45,334 nucleotides of DNA, from the NCBI GenBank assembly GCA_022796875.1, contig JAAWJJ010000026.1:1-45334 (forward strand). The letters run 5' to 3'. Positions 8,163-18,682 of the stretch are shown here, piece by piece. The position numbers and the translations under genes were made by a program. Position 1 is the stretch's first letter; each line of letters begins with the position of its first letter. The notes beneath the pieces are model-generated. The model worked only from the letters and a program-made list of their open reading frames with translations, did not search any database and had not been told where the DNA came from. This DNA is from Eubacterium sp. GTDB taxonomy: Bacteria > Bacillota > Clostridia > Lachnospirales > Lachnospiraceae.

Positions 8163-9026
8163 TCACTTTGTGTCTTTTTCTATATCCCGGTGCTCGATCT
8201 TAATGCCGATGCCCGGTATCTGCCCCAGTTTTTTATAAAGCTCGTTTGCCATTGTCACCGAACGGTGCTTGCCCCCGGTACAGCCAACGCCGATAATCAA
8301 CTGATTTTTACCCTCTTTAATATACCTTGGGATCAGAAACTGAATCAAATCCCACAACTTGCGGATAAATTCCTCCGCATCCGGCTCTGACAGGACATAC
8401 CGCTGTACTTCCGCATCGTTGCCGGTTTTCCGTTTCAAATCTTCCACGTAATAAGGATTCGGCAGAAAACGAACGTCAAATACAAGATCCGCATCTCCCG
8501 GAATCCCGTATTTGAACCCGAAAGAAAGCACGTGTACAAACAGGCTCGTATAGTCTTTATTGTCTACAAAAATACTTCCCAGTTCTTTCCGCAGTTCCCT
8601 TGTTAGCAAATGGCTCGTATCGATAATGTAATTTGCCTGTTCCCGCAAAAATTTCAATCGCCTGCGTTCTTCAAAAATCCCCTCGTCGACTCTGGCTCCG
8701 CCGGAAAGCGGATGCGTGCGACGCGTTTCTTTATACCTTTTGATCAGCACGGAATCTTCCGCATCCAGAAACAGGATTTCATACTCGATCTGCTCGCAGC
8801 TCAATTCCTCCAGCACCATATCCAGTTCTTCCAGAGCCTGTCCGTTCCGGATATCCAGTCCCAGCGCCACTTTTTGGCTCCCGGACTGAATACCCGCCAG
8901 CTGCACAAATTTTTCAATCAGCGCAATCGGCAGGTTATCCACACAAAAATACCCCATATCCTCCAGCATTTTCAATGCAGTACTTTTTCCTGCGCCGGAC
9001 ATTCCGGTCAAAATCACAAATCGCAT
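8163..9026 (-). CDS. rapZ: RapZ/YvcJ family nucleotide- and RNA-binding protein
   Basis: P-loop protein that binds nucleotides and, in Enterobacteria, regulatory RNA controlling GlmS and thus amino-sugar synthesis; in Firmicutes (YvcJ) it has GTPase activity and links to competence and cell envelope. The 287-residue length is standard. The Walker A GMSGAGKST is at residues 8-16, RTHPLSGG and EERRRLKFLREQA mark the middle, and the C-terminal domain has IGVGCTGGKHRSV, the conserved ligand-binding loop. The start has GGGAG upstream. It sits between murB and whiA, 12 bp from each, the order found across Firmicutes. Confidence 0.95.
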   Translation of the reverse strand: MRFVILTGMSGAGKSTALKMLEDMGYFCVDNLPIALIEKFVQLAGIQSGSQKVALGLDIRNGQALEELDMVLEELSCEQIEYEILFLDAEDSVLIKRYKETRRTHPLSGGARVDEGIFEERRRLKFLREQANYIIDTSHLLTRELRKELGSIFVDNKDYTSLFVHVLSFGFKYGIPGDADLVFDVRFLPNPYYVEDLKRKTGNDAEVQRYVLSEPDAEEFIRKLWDLIQFLIPRYIKEGKNQLIIGVGCTGGKHRSVTMANELYKKLGQIPGIGIKIEHRDIEKDTK

Positions 9027-9038
9027 CGTTTTCTCCCA

Positions 9039-9941
9039 TCAGAATTTTCCCAAAAGCTTCACTTCCGGCTCTATCCGGACGCCGGAAGTTTCATATACCC
9101 GATCCTGCACCTCTTTGATCAGCCGCCAAATTTCCGCCGCCGTAGCAGTTCCTCTGTTGATCACAAAACCGCTGTGTTTTTCGGAAACCTGCGCGTCCCC
9201 GACCCGGTATCCTTTCAAACCGGCGTCTTCGATCAGTTTTCCGGCAAAATGTCCCGGCGGCCTTTTAAACGTACTTCCCGCGCTCGGATATTCCAGCGGC
9301 TGCTTTTCCACGCGTTTTTTCCGCAGTTCTTCCATCCTCGCCAGAATTTCTTCCTGACGTCCCGGCTGCAGTCGGAATACCGCCTCCAGCACAATATAAC
9401 CTCTCTCCGCAATACAACTGTGCCGATAGGAAAGTTCCAGTTCTTCCGATAAAACTTTTTGAACCTCTCCCCAGGAAGTAAGCACGGACGCTTCCGTAAG
9501 AATGTCTTTCATCTCTCCTCCGTAAGCGCCGGCATTCATCACGAGGGCGCCGCCGACCGTTCCCGGAATCCCGGCCGCAAACTCCATCCCCGTCAGACAG
9601 GCCTGGCAGGCTGCGGACGCAATCTGCGATAACAACGCTCCGGCCTGTGCGTATACCAAATGTCCTTCTGTCCTGATCTGCTGCGCCTGCCTGCAGATTT
9701 CAATGACCGCGCCGCGGATACCATGATCGGACACCAGAAGATTGCTGCCGTTACCGATCACAGTCACCGGCACCTCCCATTTTCGGCACAGTTCTATCGT
9801 ACCGCGTATTTCTTCCGTTTTCGGCTGCAGCAGATAATCGGCCGCGCCGCCAACGCGAAACGTCGTATGACGGCTCATCGCCTCGTTTCTCAGAATTTGT
9901 TTCTCATCCAACAGGGAAAAAAGTTCGCTTTCAAAACTCAT
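9039..9941 (-). CDS. murB: UDP-N-acetylenolpyruvoylglucosamine reductase MurB
   Basis: FAD- and NADPH-dependent enzyme that makes UDP-MurNAc, the second committed step of peptidoglycan synthesis. I use the ATG at 9941 (MSFESELFSLL), which has AAAGGA eight bases upstream; an in-frame GTG 30 bases earlier has no ribosome site. FAD-binding parts are FRVGGAADYLLQP and NGSNLLVSDHGIRG; AAGIPGTVGGALVMNAGAYGG, YRHS (substrate Arg), the catalytic Ser region YPSAGSTFKRP and the final Glu in RIEPEVKLLG are all present. The 300-residue length and YPSAGSTF motif fit type II MurB of Gram-positives. Confidence 0.96.
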   Translation of the reverse strand: MSFESELFSLLDEKQILRNEAMSRHTTFRVGGAADYLLQPKTEEIRGTIELCRKWEVPVTVIGNGSNLLVSDHGIRGAVIEICRQAQQIRTEGHLVYAQAGALLSQIASAACQACLTGMEFAAGIPGTVGGALVMNAGAYGGEMKDILTEASVLTSWGEVQKVLSEELELSYRHSCIAERGYIVLEAVFRLQPGRQEEILARMEELRKKRVEKQPLEYPSAGSTFKRPPGHFAGKLIEDAGLKGYRVGDAQVSEKHSGFVINRGTATAAEIWRLIKEVQDRVYETSGVRIEPEVKLLGKF

Positions 9942-10022
9942 AGGTTTTCCTTTCCGTCCGTCCCGGCGCACTCTGTGGTATCACAGGAGGCAAAATAACC
10001 CCAATATCATCCTGTATTACTG

Positions 10023-11417
10023 TTATGCTTCTTTCAGGAAAGCAATATAGCCTCGGAATGCTTCATAAATATCCGCTTTATTGGCAATTTCCCACGGAGC
10101 ATGCATATTAAGAAGCGCCACGCCGCTGTCTATCACCTGCATGCCGTAATTTGCCAGAATATAGGCGATCGTTCCGCCGCCGCCAGCATCTACTTTTCCG
10201 AGCTCCGCAGTCTGGTAAGATACGCCGTTTCTGTCCAGAATATCTCTTAATAAAGCAATATATTCCGGATTTGCATCATTAGAACCGCTCTTTCCTCTGG
10301 AACCGGTATATTTGTTAAACACCAGTCCTTTTCCGAAATAAGCGGAATTTTTCTTTTCCATGATCGACGGAAAATTCGGATCAAACGCCGCGCTGACGTC
10401 AGAAGACAATACCATCGAATTGGCAAGCGCCCTCCTTAACGAAAGTTCCGAATAATTTCCGATGAGGTTCATGATTTCCGCCACGCAGTTTTCAAAAAAC
10501 CGCGAATGCATACCAGTCGCCCCAACGCTGCCGATCTCTTCTTTGTCCACAAGCAGGCAAACGCTCGTATGCTCCGGTTCTTCCACCTCAAACATCGCCC
10601 GGAACGACGGATAAGCGCATACCCGGTCGTCATGCCCGTATCCCATAATCATACTGCGGTCCAGCCCATAATCTCTGGCACGTCCCGCCGGCACTATTTC
10701 AATTTCAGCCGAGAGGAAGTCCTCTTCCTCAATACCCATCTGGCTTTCCAGTATATGCAGAATATTCGCTTTTACCGCTTCTTTTTCTTTCTCCGCTTTT
10801 TCTTTCGCCGGAGCCGGAATGCTGCCGATCAGCACATTCAGGTTTTCCCCTTCGATCACTTTGGACGCTTTCTTTTCCATCTGCTCACCGGACAAATGAA
10901 CCAGCAGGTCGCTGATACCGAATACCGGCTCGTCTTCGTCTTCTCCGATCACAATATCGATGCAGGTCAGGTCCTTTTTCACAATCGTTCCGTGCAGAGC
11001 CAGCGGAAGCGTCACCCATTGATACTTTTTAATGCCGCCATAGTAGTGCGTGTCAAAAAAAGCCAGTTCCGTGTCTTCGTAAAGCGGATTCTGTTTTAAG
11101 TCGATACGCGGCGAATCAATATGCGCGCCCAGAATACTCATGCCTTCTTCGAGATCTTTTTTTCCGAGCACAAACATCGCCATGGATTTTCCCATATTTA
11201 CCGCATAAATTTTATCGCCGGCTTTTAACGGCTCTCCGCTTTCTATCGCGCTCTCCAACTCTTTAAATCCGGCTGCCCGGGCCTGTGATGCAAATTCTTC
11301 CACACATTCCCTCTCTGTCTTGCAGTCGGAAAGAAATATGCGGTAATCTTCCGCAAAATCAAATACTTTCTGTTTTTCTTCTTCACTATATTTTTCCCAT
11401 GCGTTTTCTCTTTCCAA
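10023..11417 (-). CDS. M18 family zinc aminopeptidase
   Basis: Cytoplasmic metallo-aminopeptidase of the aspartyl/aminopeptidase I family that trims N-terminal residues from peptides. The metal ligands and catalytic residues sit in familiar blocks: LGAHIDSPRIDLK (about 98-110), GHDDRVCAYPSF, LLVDKEEIGSVGATGMHS (catalytic Glu pair) and the C-terminal LLNMHAPWEIANK. At 464 residues it has the bacterial M18 size. The start is TTG at 11417, preceded by GGAGAGGG; no ATG nearby fits better. It lies between hprK and murB in the long operon, probably as general peptide recycling, and is not functionally tied to its neighbours. Confidence 0.93.
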   Translation of the reverse strand: MERENAWEKYSEEEKQKVFDFAEDYRIFLSDCKTERECVEEFASQARAAGFKELESAIESGEPLKAGDKIYAVNMGKSMAMFVLGKKDLEEGMSILGAHIDSPRIDLKQNPLYEDTELAFFDTHYYGGIKKYQWVTLPLALHGTIVKKDLTCIDIVIGEDEDEPVFGISDLLVHLSGEQMEKKASKVIEGENLNVLIGSIPAPAKEKAEKEKEAVKANILHILESQMGIEEEDFLSAEIEIVPAGRARDYGLDRSMIMGYGHDDRVCAYPSFRAMFEVEEPEHTSVCLLVDKEEIGSVGATGMHSRFFENCVAEIMNLIGNYSELSLRRALANSMVLSSDVSAAFDPNFPSIMEKKNSAYFGKGLVFNKYTGSRGKSGSNDANPEYIALLRDILDRNGVSYQTAELGKVDAGGGGTIAYILANYGMQVIDSGVALLNMHAPWEIANKADIYEAFRGYIAFLKEA

Positions 11418-11478
11418 TTTTCCCTCTCCTTTTCTTTTCCTTTTTTATAATGCTGATTCTTCTGCCCGAAAAAAATAT

Positions 11479-12429
11479 TCAGGCTTCCAGATCTTTGCAG
11501 TCGTCGTCGTTTAGCCCAAGATTCCTCTGTACCCGCTGATACAGTTCATGCGCCGCGCTGTATCCCATTTTCTTTGTCCTGTAATTAACGGCTGCCGCTT
11601 CGCAGATTACCGCCAGATTCCGTCCCGGACGGATCGGAAGCGACTGGCATACGACTTTATTCCCGAGCAGTTCCATATATTCATCTTCGAGCCCCATACG
11701 GTCATACTCTTTATCTTTCTTCCATTCTTCCAGTTTTATCACCAGATCAATATTCTGCTTTTCTTTTACGCTTTCCACGCCGAACATTGTCTTGACGTCA
11801 ATGATTCCGATCCCGCGCAGTTCGATAAAGTAACGGGTCACTTCCGGCGAAGTGCCTACCAGCGTTCTGTCGTTGATTTTACGGATTTCCACGACGTCGT
11901 CCGTAACCAGACGGTGCCCGCGCCGGATCAGCTCCAATGCGGCCTCGCTTTTTCCGATACCGCTCTCGCCCATAATCAGGACGCCTTCCCCATACACATC
12001 CACAAGCACTCCGTGGATGGAAATACACGGCGCCAGTTCAAAGGACAGTAAATAAATGAGTTCCGCCATAAACGCCGAAGTTTCTTTCTTTGTACCCAGG
12101 CACGGAATCCCGTTTTTATTTGCCAGGCGTAAAAAAGCTTCCCCCGGTTCAAATCCCCGGCAAAAAATGACGCAGGGCATTTTATAAGATAAAAATTCAT
12201 GGTAAATAGTATCTTTTTTGATCGGATCCATATGCTGCAAAAAGGAATATTCCACCGTCCCCAATATCTGGACCCTGTCCTCCTGGAAATGCTCGAAATA
12301 TCCATTCAGCTGCAGCGCCGGACGGTTTACGTCCCGTTTTTTAATCTGCACCTGCTCCAGATCAATATGGGGCGTAAATACGGTCAATTCCATTTTTTCT
12401 ACCAGTTTTTTTACGTTTACACCTGACAT
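11479..12429 (-). CDS. hprK: HPr kinase/phosphorylase
   Basis: Bifunctional sensor of carbon status that phosphorylates HPr (and Crh) at Ser46 when fructose-1,6-bisphosphate is high and removes the phosphate when Pi is high; the central switch of catabolite repression. The N-terminal domain starts MSGVNVKKLVEKMEL. The catalytic half has HGVLVDVYGEG, the Walker A GESGIGKSEAALELI (about residues 155-169), VTDDVVEI with the paired Asp, the HprK signature LRGIGIIDVKTMFGVESV and the LPIRPGRN loop. Length 316 is normal and the ribosome site is AGGGAGG. It follows uvrC by 58 bp in the operon. Confidence 0.96.
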   Translation of the reverse strand: MSGVNVKKLVEKMELTVFTPHIDLEQVQIKKRDVNRPALQLNGYFEHFQEDRVQILGTVEYSFLQHMDPIKKDTIYHEFLSYKMPCVIFCRGFEPGEAFLRLANKNGIPCLGTKKETSAFMAELIYLLSFELAPCISIHGVLVDVYGEGVLIMGESGIGKSEAALELIRRGHRLVTDDVVEIRKINDRTLVGTSPEVTRYFIELRGIGIIDVKTMFGVESVKEKQNIDLVIKLEEWKKDKEYDRMGLEDEYMELLGNKVVCQSLPIRPGRNLAVICEAAAVNYRTKKMGYSAAHELYQRVQRNLGLNDDDCKDLEA

Positions 12430-12487
12430 AACTTCCTCCCTTTCTTCTGCCTGTTTGTATCATAGAAAATCTCAATACGTTAACTCT

Positions 12488-14383
12488 TTAGTCTGTTGTG
12501 GTTTTTTCTATCGTGTTTTTTTCTGCTGCATGGAAAAAACCATAGACGGATTTTGCCGAGCTTTCATTCATCCCCGGTACATTTTTTAACACGTCCACAT
12601 CCGCCGTCCTGATTTCTTCGATTGACGCAAAATATTTCATCAATGCTTTTCGCCGTACCGTTCCGATACCGGAAATATCGTCCAGGACAGATCGTACCTG
12701 CCCTTTCATCCGCAGGGAACGATGATATTCTATGGCAAACCGGTGCGCCTCATCCTGTATTCTCGTAATTAGCTGAAATCCTTCGCTGTGGCGGTCGATC
12801 GGAAGTTCTGCATTATGGTAATACAGGCCGCGCGTGCGGTGATTATCGTCTTTTACCATCCCGCACACCGGAATCGCAATATCCAGTTCTTCCAGAACCC
12901 GTTCCGCTATATTTACCTGCCCGCGCCCGCCGTCCATCATAATCAGATCCGGGAATTTGGTAAAACTGCCGACTTCCTGCGGCAAATCCTTTTTTTTCAG
13001 TTCTTCTTTTTCCTGCTGCCCATGCACAAAACGCCTCGTCAGCACTTCTTTCATCGAAGCATAATCGTCCGGTCCCTGCACGGTCCTCAATTTAAATTTC
13101 CGGTAATCGCTGCGGCATGGTTTTCCTTTTTCATATACGACCATAGAACCGACGCTCTCATAACCGCTCGTATTGGAAATATCATATGCTTCAATGCGCT
13201 GCAGACGCTCCATGTTCAGAAGTTTCGCAATCTCCCTGACAGCGCCCAGCGTTCTGCCCTCTTCCCTTTTTATTTTTTCTTTATCCTGGCTTAAGACTAA
13301 CTGCGCATTTTTTGCCGCCAGCTCCACTAATTTTTCTTTTACGCCCTTTTTTGGTACGCGGATCCTTACTTTCTGTCCTCTCTTTTTCGCCAGCCATTCC
13401 GCTACGATTTCTTCGTCTTCGATGTCTTCCTGCAGAATAATCTCTTTTGGAATAAACGGCGTACCCGCATAAAACTGTTTGACAAAACTGCCCAGAATCT
13501 GCCTGTTTTTATCCTCCGCCGCAATCCGCACGTAAAAATGCTCCCTGCCGATCAGCCTGCCGTCCCGCACAAAAAACACCTGCACAACGGCGTCTTCGCC
13601 GTCTGCAGCAAATGCAATGATATCTTTATCTTCGCCGTCCGTATTGGTAATCTTCTGCTTCTGCGCTATCTGCCTGACGCTTTTTAACAGTTCCCGGTAT
13701 TCAATGGCTTTTTCAAAATCAAGCTGTTCGGAGGCCGCCGTCATTTTCGCTTCCACTTCCCGAATGACCGCCGTATAATTTCCGTTTAAAAATTCCAACG
13801 CTTTTGAAATATTTTCCCGGTACTCTTCTCTGCCAATCGCTCCCTGGCACGGCGCCTCGCAGCGTTTGATATGGTAATTCAGGCATGCCCGCTCTTTTCC
13901 GATATCACGCGGCAAAACGCGGCTGCAGGTACGGATCGCATATAATTTCTGCAGCAATTCTATCGTTTCCCGCACGGAATCGGAACTGGTATACGGCCCG
14001 AAATATTTCGATTTGTCTTTTTTCATCTGACGCGAAAAGAGGACCCTGGGGAACTCCTCCCCCAACGTCACCTTAATATAAGGATATGTCTTGTCATCCT
14101 TTAATACAGTATTATATTTTGGCCGGTGCTCTTTAATCAGATTACATTCCAGCACGAGCGCCTCTAACTCGGAATCCGTTATGATATACTCAAAACGTTT
14201 AATATGCGTTACCATTTTCTCGATTTTCGGCCCTTTATTCCTGCTTGACTGAAAATACTGACGCACCCTGTTTTTCAGGCTGACCGCCTTTCCGACATAG
14301 ATAATGGCGTCCGCAGCGTCATGCATAATATAGACCCCCGGCCTGTTCGGCAGCTTTTTCAATTCTTCGTCCAGTTGAAACAC
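12488..14383 (-). CDS. uvrC: Excinuclease ABC subunit C
   Basis: Nuclease of UvrABC nucleotide excision repair that makes both cuts around a lesion. The GIY-YIG domain ([18 protein letters not shown], about residues 17-34) makes the 3' cut; a UVR motif follows ([20 protein letters not shown], about 216-235); the RNase H-like domain with [18 protein letters not shown] makes the 5' cut; and a helix-hairpin-helix region ([13 protein letters not shown] ... [13 protein letters not shown]) ends the protein. Length 631 is standard. The start is GTG at 14383, with AGGTGA seven bases upstream, and it begins 14 bp after ftsH. Confidence 0.96.
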   Translation of the reverse strand: MFQLDEELKKLPNRPGVYIMHDAADAIIYVGKAVSLKNRVRQYFQSSRNKGPKIEKMVTHIKRFEYIITDSELEALVLECNLIKEHRPKYNTVLKDDKTYPYIKVTLGEEFPRVLFSRQMKKDKSKYFGPYTSSDSVRETIELLQKLYAIRTCSRVLPRDIGKERACLNYHIKRCEAPCQGAIGREEYRENISKALEFLNGNYTAVIREVEAKMTAASEQLDFEKAIEYRELLKSVRQIAQKQKITNTDGEDKDIIAFAADGEDAVVQVFFVRDGRLIGREHFYVRIAAEDKNRQILGSFVKQFYAGTPFIPKEIILQEDIEDEEIVAEWLAKKRGQKVRIRVPKKGVKEKLVELAAKNAQLVLSQDKEKIKREEGRTLGAVREIAKLLNMERLQRIEAYDISNTSGYESVGSMVVYEKGKPCRSDYRKFKLRTVQGPDDYASMKEVLTRRFVHGQQEKEELKKKDLPQEVGSFTKFPDLIMMDGGRGQVNIAERVLEELDIAIPVCGMVKDDNHRTRGLYYHNAELPIDRHSEGFQLITRIQDEAHRFAIEYHRSLRMKGQVRSVLDDISGIGTVRRKALMKYFASIEEIRTADVDVLKNVPGMNESSAKSVYGFFHAAEKNTIEKTTTD

Positions 14384-14397
14384 CGCTTATCACCTGC

Positions 14398-16629
14398 CTA
14401 ACGACCGCCGTTCAGCAGTTTTTCCAGACGTTTTTCCTCCGAAAGTTCTTCTTCCGATTTCTCTTTCTTTTCCGAACTTTTCCCGGAATCCCCGTCTTTC
14501 TTCGAATCTGTTTTCGCTGCATCCTTTTTCCCGGAATCCCCGTCTTTCTTCGAATCTGTTTTCGCTGCATCCTCTTTCCCGGAATCTGCTTCCGACTTGC
14601 TTTCTTTCTCAGAATCCGTTTCTTTCTTTTTTAAAGACGGTTTTTCTGAAGACTCTTTTGTTGGTTTTTCAAAAACGTTTTTTTGGGTTTTGGAAGTTTC
14701 TTCCGTTTCTTCTTCCGGTTCCGGAATCCCTTTGATCCGGCGGAAAATCTTCATAAATTCTTTTCCGGTAATAGTTTCATGTTCAAACAGGTGTTCCGCG
14801 ATCTGATCCAGTACGTCGCGGTTTTCCAGTAAAAGTTTCTTCGCTTCTTCATAGGCATCATGCAGGATCTTCATCACTTCTTTATCGATCTCAGCCGCCG
14901 TTTCATCCCCGCAGTTTAATACTGCCCTGCCGTCCAGATAACGATTTTCTATTGATTCCAGGCCCATTAATCCAAATTTTTCAGACATTCCGTACTGCGT
15001 CACCATCGCACGGGCCATTTTTGTCGCTTTTTCAATATCGTTCGACGCCCCGGTCGTCACGGAATCAAATACGATCTCTTCCGCCGCACGCCCTGCCATA
15101 AATGTCACAATATGGGCCAGCAGTTCTTTTTGCGTCATCAGGTATTTTTCTTCTTCCGGCACCTGCATAACATAGCCGAGCGCGCCCATCGTCCTCGGTA
15201 CGATCGTGATCTTCTGCACCGGTTCCGCATCTTTCTGCAAAGCGGTTGTCAGTGCATGGCCCACTTCATGATAAGCCACAATCCGTTTCTCTTCTTTGCC
15301 CAAAATACGGTCTTTTTTCTCTTTCCCGGCAATAACTACTTCCACCGACTCAAACAAATCCTGCTGCGTGACATATTTTCTGCCGTTCTTTACCGCATTG
15401 ATCGCCGCTTCGTTGATCATATTTGCCAAATCGGAACCAACTGCCCCCGATGTAGCCAGGGCAATCTCATCCAAATCTACGGAATCGTCCATCAGTACGT
15501 CTTTGGAATGTACTTTTAACGTTTCCACACGGCCTTTCAAATCCGGTTTTTCCACAATGATACGCCGGTCAAAACGTCCCGGCCTCAGCAGCGCCTTATC
15601 TAAAATTTCCGGGCGGTTCGTCGCCGCCAGGATCAAAAGTCCTTTCGACGTATCGAAACCATCCATTTCCGCCAAAAGCTGATTTAGCGTCTGTTCCCGT
15701 TCGTCGTTCCCGCCGTAATGGCTGTCACGACTCTTTCCGATCGCATCAATTTCGTCAATAAAGATAATGCACGGCGCCTGTTTCTGCGCTTCTTTAAACA
15801 GATCGCGCACTCTGGACGCGCCGACGCCGACAAACATTTCCACAAAATCGGAACCTGCCAGTGAGAAAAACGGCACATTCGCTTCGCCGGCAACCGCTTT
15901 TGCCAGCAGTGTTTTACCGGTACCCGGAGGTCCTACCAGCAGCGCCCCTTTCGGAAGCTTGGCGCCGATCTCTGTATATTTTTTCGGATTGTGCAGGAAA
16001 TCAACGACTTCCTGCAGGGATTCTTTTGCTTCATCCTGTCCCGCCACATCTGCAAAAGTCACTCCTGTCTTTCTTTCCACATATACTTTCGCATTGGATT
16101 TGCCGACGCCCATAACGCCGCCGCTTCCGCCCATACGGCGCATGGCGAACGCAAGGATAATCCAGATCAGGGCGATCGGGATCAGGAAACTCAAAATATT
16201 ATAAATAACCGCAGAAGTATTGTTCGGGATCGTGCCTTCTATCTCTACTTTATGCTCTTTTAACAACGGGAGCAGTTCTTCATCGTTAATCCGGGCCGTA
16301 AAATAGTTTACCTCCATCAAAGCAGCCAACTGCTCGTTTTCCGGCAAATCTGATTTTTCTTTTTTCTCTTTCTTCGGCGTAATATTAATCTGATAGCTTT
16401 CAAATTTGACGCTCTCTACCTGATCTTTTTCCACCATTTCCAGAAATTCCGTGTACGTAACTTCCTGGGAACTCATGCGGTTGATGCGGTTCGTCAAAAA
16501 ACTCATAATAAACAGAACAAATAGTGCCGCGAAAATAAAAACAAGAAGTGTCTGTCCATTCCTGTTCCCATTGCTATTTCCATTATTATTTCCCTGATTA
16601 TTTTTATTCTGGTTGTTACTGTTATCCAT
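14398..16629 (-). CDS. ftsH: ATP-dependent zinc metalloprotease FtsH (first copy)
   Basis: Membrane AAA+ protease that degrades misfolded membrane proteins and selected regulators. I place the start at the ATG at 16629 ([10 protein letters not shown]), which has AGGAGG just upstream; earlier in-frame codons lie in the promoter. Order: an Asn-rich N-terminus, membrane helix about 27-45, extracytoplasmic domain, second helix about 142-163, Walker A GPPGTGKT 233-240, Walker [19 protein letters not shown]...RPGRFDRR, and zinc site HEVGH 454-458. The last 110 residues are a Lys/Glu/Asp/Ser-rich tail containing a 16-residue repeat, absent from the second FtsH here. It opens the long operon. The tail may be a flexible cytoplasmic adaptor region; its role is unknown. 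Confidence 0.96.
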   Translation of the reverse strand: MDNSNNQNKNNQGNNNGNSNGNRNGQTLLVFIFAALFVLFIMSFLTNRINRMSSQEVTYTEFLEMVEKDQVESVKFESYQINITPKKEKKEKSDLPENEQLAALMEVNYFTARINDEELLPLLKEHKVEIEGTIPNNTSAVIYNILSFLIPIALIWIILAFAMRRMGGSGGVMGVGKSNAKVYVERKTGVTFADVAGQDEAKESLQEVVDFLHNPKKYTEIGAKLPKGALLVGPPGTGKTLLAKAVAGEANVPFFSLAGSDFVEMFVGVGASRVRDLFKEAQKQAPCIIFIDEIDAIGKSRDSHYGGNDEREQTLNQLLAEMDGFDTSKGLLILAATNRPEILDKALLRPGRFDRRIIVEKPDLKGRVETLKVHSKDVLMDDSVDLDEIALATSGAVGSDLANMINEAAINAVKNGRKYVTQQDLFESVEVVIAGKEKKDRILGKEEKRIVAYHEVGHALTTALQKDAEPVQKITIVPRTMGALGYVMQVPEEEKYLMTQKELLAHIVTFMAGRAAEEIVFDSVTTGASNDIEKATKMARAMVTQYGMSEKFGLMGLESIENRYLDGRAVLNCGDETAAEIDKEVMKILHDAYEEAKKLLLENRDVLDQIAEHLFEHETITGKEFMKIFRRIKGIPEPEEETEETSKTQKNVFEKPTKESSEKPSLKKKETDSEKESKSEADSGKEDAAKTDSKKDGDSGKKDAAKTDSKKDGDSGKSSEKKEKSEEELSEEKRLEKLLNGGR
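14482..14586. repeat. 48-bp tandem repeat in the ftsH tail
   Basis: Two almost identical 48-bp copies (14482-14529 and 14530-14577) and a short partial third encode [16 protein letters not shown]. The frame is preserved. It resembles a slippage or duplication product in a disordered tail. Confidence 0.85.
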
Positions 16630-16678
16630 GTTTCCTCCTCGTTGTAAATGCATCATTTTCCTGCATACATACCATAAC

Positions 16679-16707
16679 ATTATAGAATTATTCCCCGGCA
16701 AAATCAA
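16679..16707 (-). promoter_or_regulatory. Promoter of the ftsH-to-lipid-kinase operon
   Basis: TTGATT (16702-16707) and TATAAT (16679-16684) are 17 bp apart on the minus strand. This predicts a leader of about 40 nt and supports the FtsH start at 16629. Confidence 0.75.
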
Positions 16708-16915
16708 CTGCTAGTTGGTGAAGTTTTTGTGTGGAATCCTAAAGTTTTTCTAAACTGTATCATTACAGCTTCTACGGCGCGGAAATATGGCGGTATAAAA
16801 AATATTATCAGAAACTGGCAGCACCGTCCCCTCCCCACTCTGTGAAAAGTAGCAACCGCTGCGCGGCATGGAAATGAATTTTCAAAATTGTCTGGATTTA
16901 TTATTTCCCAGGTTG

Positions 16916-16921
16916 TATAAT
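16916..16921 (+). promoter_or_regulatory. -10 element of the pyrG promoter
   Basis: A perfect TATAAT lies 85 bp before pyrG. The matching -35 is poor (TGGATT at 17-bp spacing; TTGTCT is 22 bp away), so an activator or another promoter may be involved. Confidence 0.5.
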
Positions 16922-17006
16922 AAATACGTGTGTTTAAAATTTTACAAAAAGGAGTACTACCAAAATCAGCACTATTTAATTATATGTTTCACAGGAGGAA
17001 AGAAGA

Positions 17007-18611
17007 ATGTCCGTAAAATATGTCTTTGTCACCGGCGGCGTTGTATCAGGTCTTGGAAAAGGAATCACTGCCGCTTCCCTCGGAAGGCTTTTAAAAGCAC
17101 GCGGATTTAAAGTTACCATGCAAAAATTCGACCCTTATATCAATATGGATCCGGGAACAATGAACCCGGTACAGCATGGCGAGGTATTTGTTACGGACGA
17201 CGGAGCCGAAACAGATTTGGATCTTGGCCATTATGAACGTTTTATTGATGAAAGCCTGAGCAAAAACTCCAATGTTACCACCGGGAAAGTTTACTGGTCC
17301 GTATTGCAGAAAGAACGCCGCGGCGATTTTGGCGGCGGTACCGTTCAGGTCATCCCGCATATTACAAACGAGATCAAAAGCCGTTTTTACCGTAATTTTA
17401 CATCGGATGAAACGCATATTGCCATTATTGAAGTCGGCGGTACGGTCGGCGACATTGAAAGCCAGCCGTTTCTGGAATCTATCCGGCAGTTCCAGCATGA
17501 AGTCGGCCATGAAAACGCGATCCTCATCCACGTGACGCTGATTCCTTATATCAAGGCCTCTGGAGAATTAAAAACAAAACCGACGCAGGCAAGCGTCAAA
17601 GAACTGCAGGGAATGGGGATTCAGCCGGATATTATCGTCTGCCGTTCCGAACATCCGCTGGATCAGAAACTGCGTGACAAAATCGCCCTGTTCTGTAACG
17701 TTCCGAGTAACCGCGTCCTGCAAAATCTGGACGTTACTTATTTATATGAAGCTCCGCTCGTTATGGAAAAAGAAAATCTGGCCAAAGCTGCCTGCGAATG
17801 TCTGCACCTCCCATGCCCGGAACCGGACCTGAGCGACTGGGAAGATATGGTAGACGCACTCCGCCATCCGACACAGGAAGTAGAGATCGCACTGGTCGGC
17901 AAATATATCCAGCTTCACGACGCCTATATTTCCGTTGTGGAAGCTTTAAAACACGGCGGTATCGCCAGCCGTGCGACTGTAAACATCAAATGGCTTGATT
18001 CCGAACTGGTAAACGACGAAAATGTCGGCGAACTGTTAAAAGACGTGCAGGGAATCCTTGTTCCCGGCGGATTCGGCGACAGGGGCATTGTCGGCAAAAT
18101 TGCCGCGATCAAATATGCCCGGGAAAATAATGTTCCGTTTCTGGGCCTGTGCCTCGGCATGCAGCTGTCAATTATTGAATTTGCAAGAAATGTCTGCGGA
18201 CTGCATGACGCCCACAGTATTGAACTGGATTCCACAACGACCCATCCGGTCATTTCTTTAATGCCAGACCAGGACGGCGTGGAAGATATCGGCGGAACAC
18301 TGCGGCTCGGCTCGTACCCATGCGTGCTGGACAAGTCTTCCAAAGCCTATGCTACATATGGCGAAGAAACGATACAGGAACGCCACCGCCACCGTTATGA
18401 AGTCAACAATGATTACCGTGAAATTTTGTCGAAAAACGGCATGTTGCTGTCCGGTATTTCTCCGGACGGCCGTATTGTGGAAATGATAGAACTTCCCGGC
18501 CACCCATGGTTTATAGCGACACAGGCGCACCCGGAATTTAAGTCCCGGCCAAACCGTCCGCATTTGCTGTTTAAAGGGTTTGTAGACGCCGCTTTGCGGT
18601 ATGGGAAATAA
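17007..18611 (+). CDS. pyrG: CTP synthase
   Basis: Makes CTP from UTP, ATP and glutamine. The N-terminal amidoligase domain has [19 protein letters not shown] (about residues 8-26), [35 protein letters not shown] and the CTP-inhibition/UTP site KTKPTQASV. The C-terminal class I glutamine amidotransferase has LGLCLGMQL with the nucleophilic Cys, and the His/Glu of the triad in HPEFKSRP. Length 534 is standard. The ATG follows AGGAGG by about seven bases. It is the only clear plus-strand protein gene here, transcribed away from ftsH and followed by its own terminator. Confidence 0.97.
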   Translation: MSVKYVFVTGGVVSGLGKGITAASLGRLLKARGFKVTMQKFDPYINMDPGTMNPVQHGEVFVTDDGAETDLDLGHYERFIDESLSKNSNVTTGKVYWSVLQKERRGDFGGGTVQVIPHITNEIKSRFYRNFTSDETHIAIIEVGGTVGDIESQPFLESIRQFQHEVGHENAILIHVTLIPYIKASGELKTKPTQASVKELQGMGIQPDIIVCRSEHPLDQKLRDKIALFCNVPSNRVLQNLDVTYLYEAPLVMEKENLAKAACECLHLPCPEPDLSDWEDMVDALRHPTQEVEIALVGKYIQLHDAYISVVEALKHGGIASRATVNIKWLDSELVNDENVGELLKDVQGILVPGGFGDRGIVGKIAAIKYARENNVPFLGLCLGMQLSIIEFARNVCGLHDAHSIELDSTTTHPVISLMPDQDGVEDIGGTLRLGSYPCVLDKSSKAYATYGEETIQERHRHRYEVNNDYREILSKNGMLLSGISPDGRIVEMIELPGHPWFIATQAHPEFKSRPNRPHLLFKGFVDAALRYGK

Positions 18612-18631
18612 AAGCAATATAGATGTAAAAA

Positions 18632-18682
18632 GGGATTGCCGGCAAAATAAATTCATTTCTATTTTGCAGCAATCTCCTTTAT
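18632..18682 (+). terminator. Terminator of pyrG
   Basis: GGATTGC-CG-GCAAAATA pairs with TATTTTGC-A-GCAATC, a long interrupted stem starting 20 bp after the pyrG stop and followed by CTCCTTTATT. It is also the likely 3' boundary of the degraded genes that arrive from the other strand. Confidence 0.7.

Larger units (their letters stand above)
16630..17006. promoter_or_regulatory. Divergent ftsH/pyrG control region
   Basis: This 377-bp gap holds the ftsH promoter on its left and the pyrG promoter and leader on its right. The middle (about 16720-16860) shows no gene. No GGGC-type reiterative start or clear terminator hairpin was found in the pyrG leader. Confidence 0.6.

Noticed and set aside
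8610-9452. Plus-strand frame of 280 codons
   Set aside because: It is antisense to rapZ and murB, both complete with intact motifs. Its composition is typical of a shadow frame.
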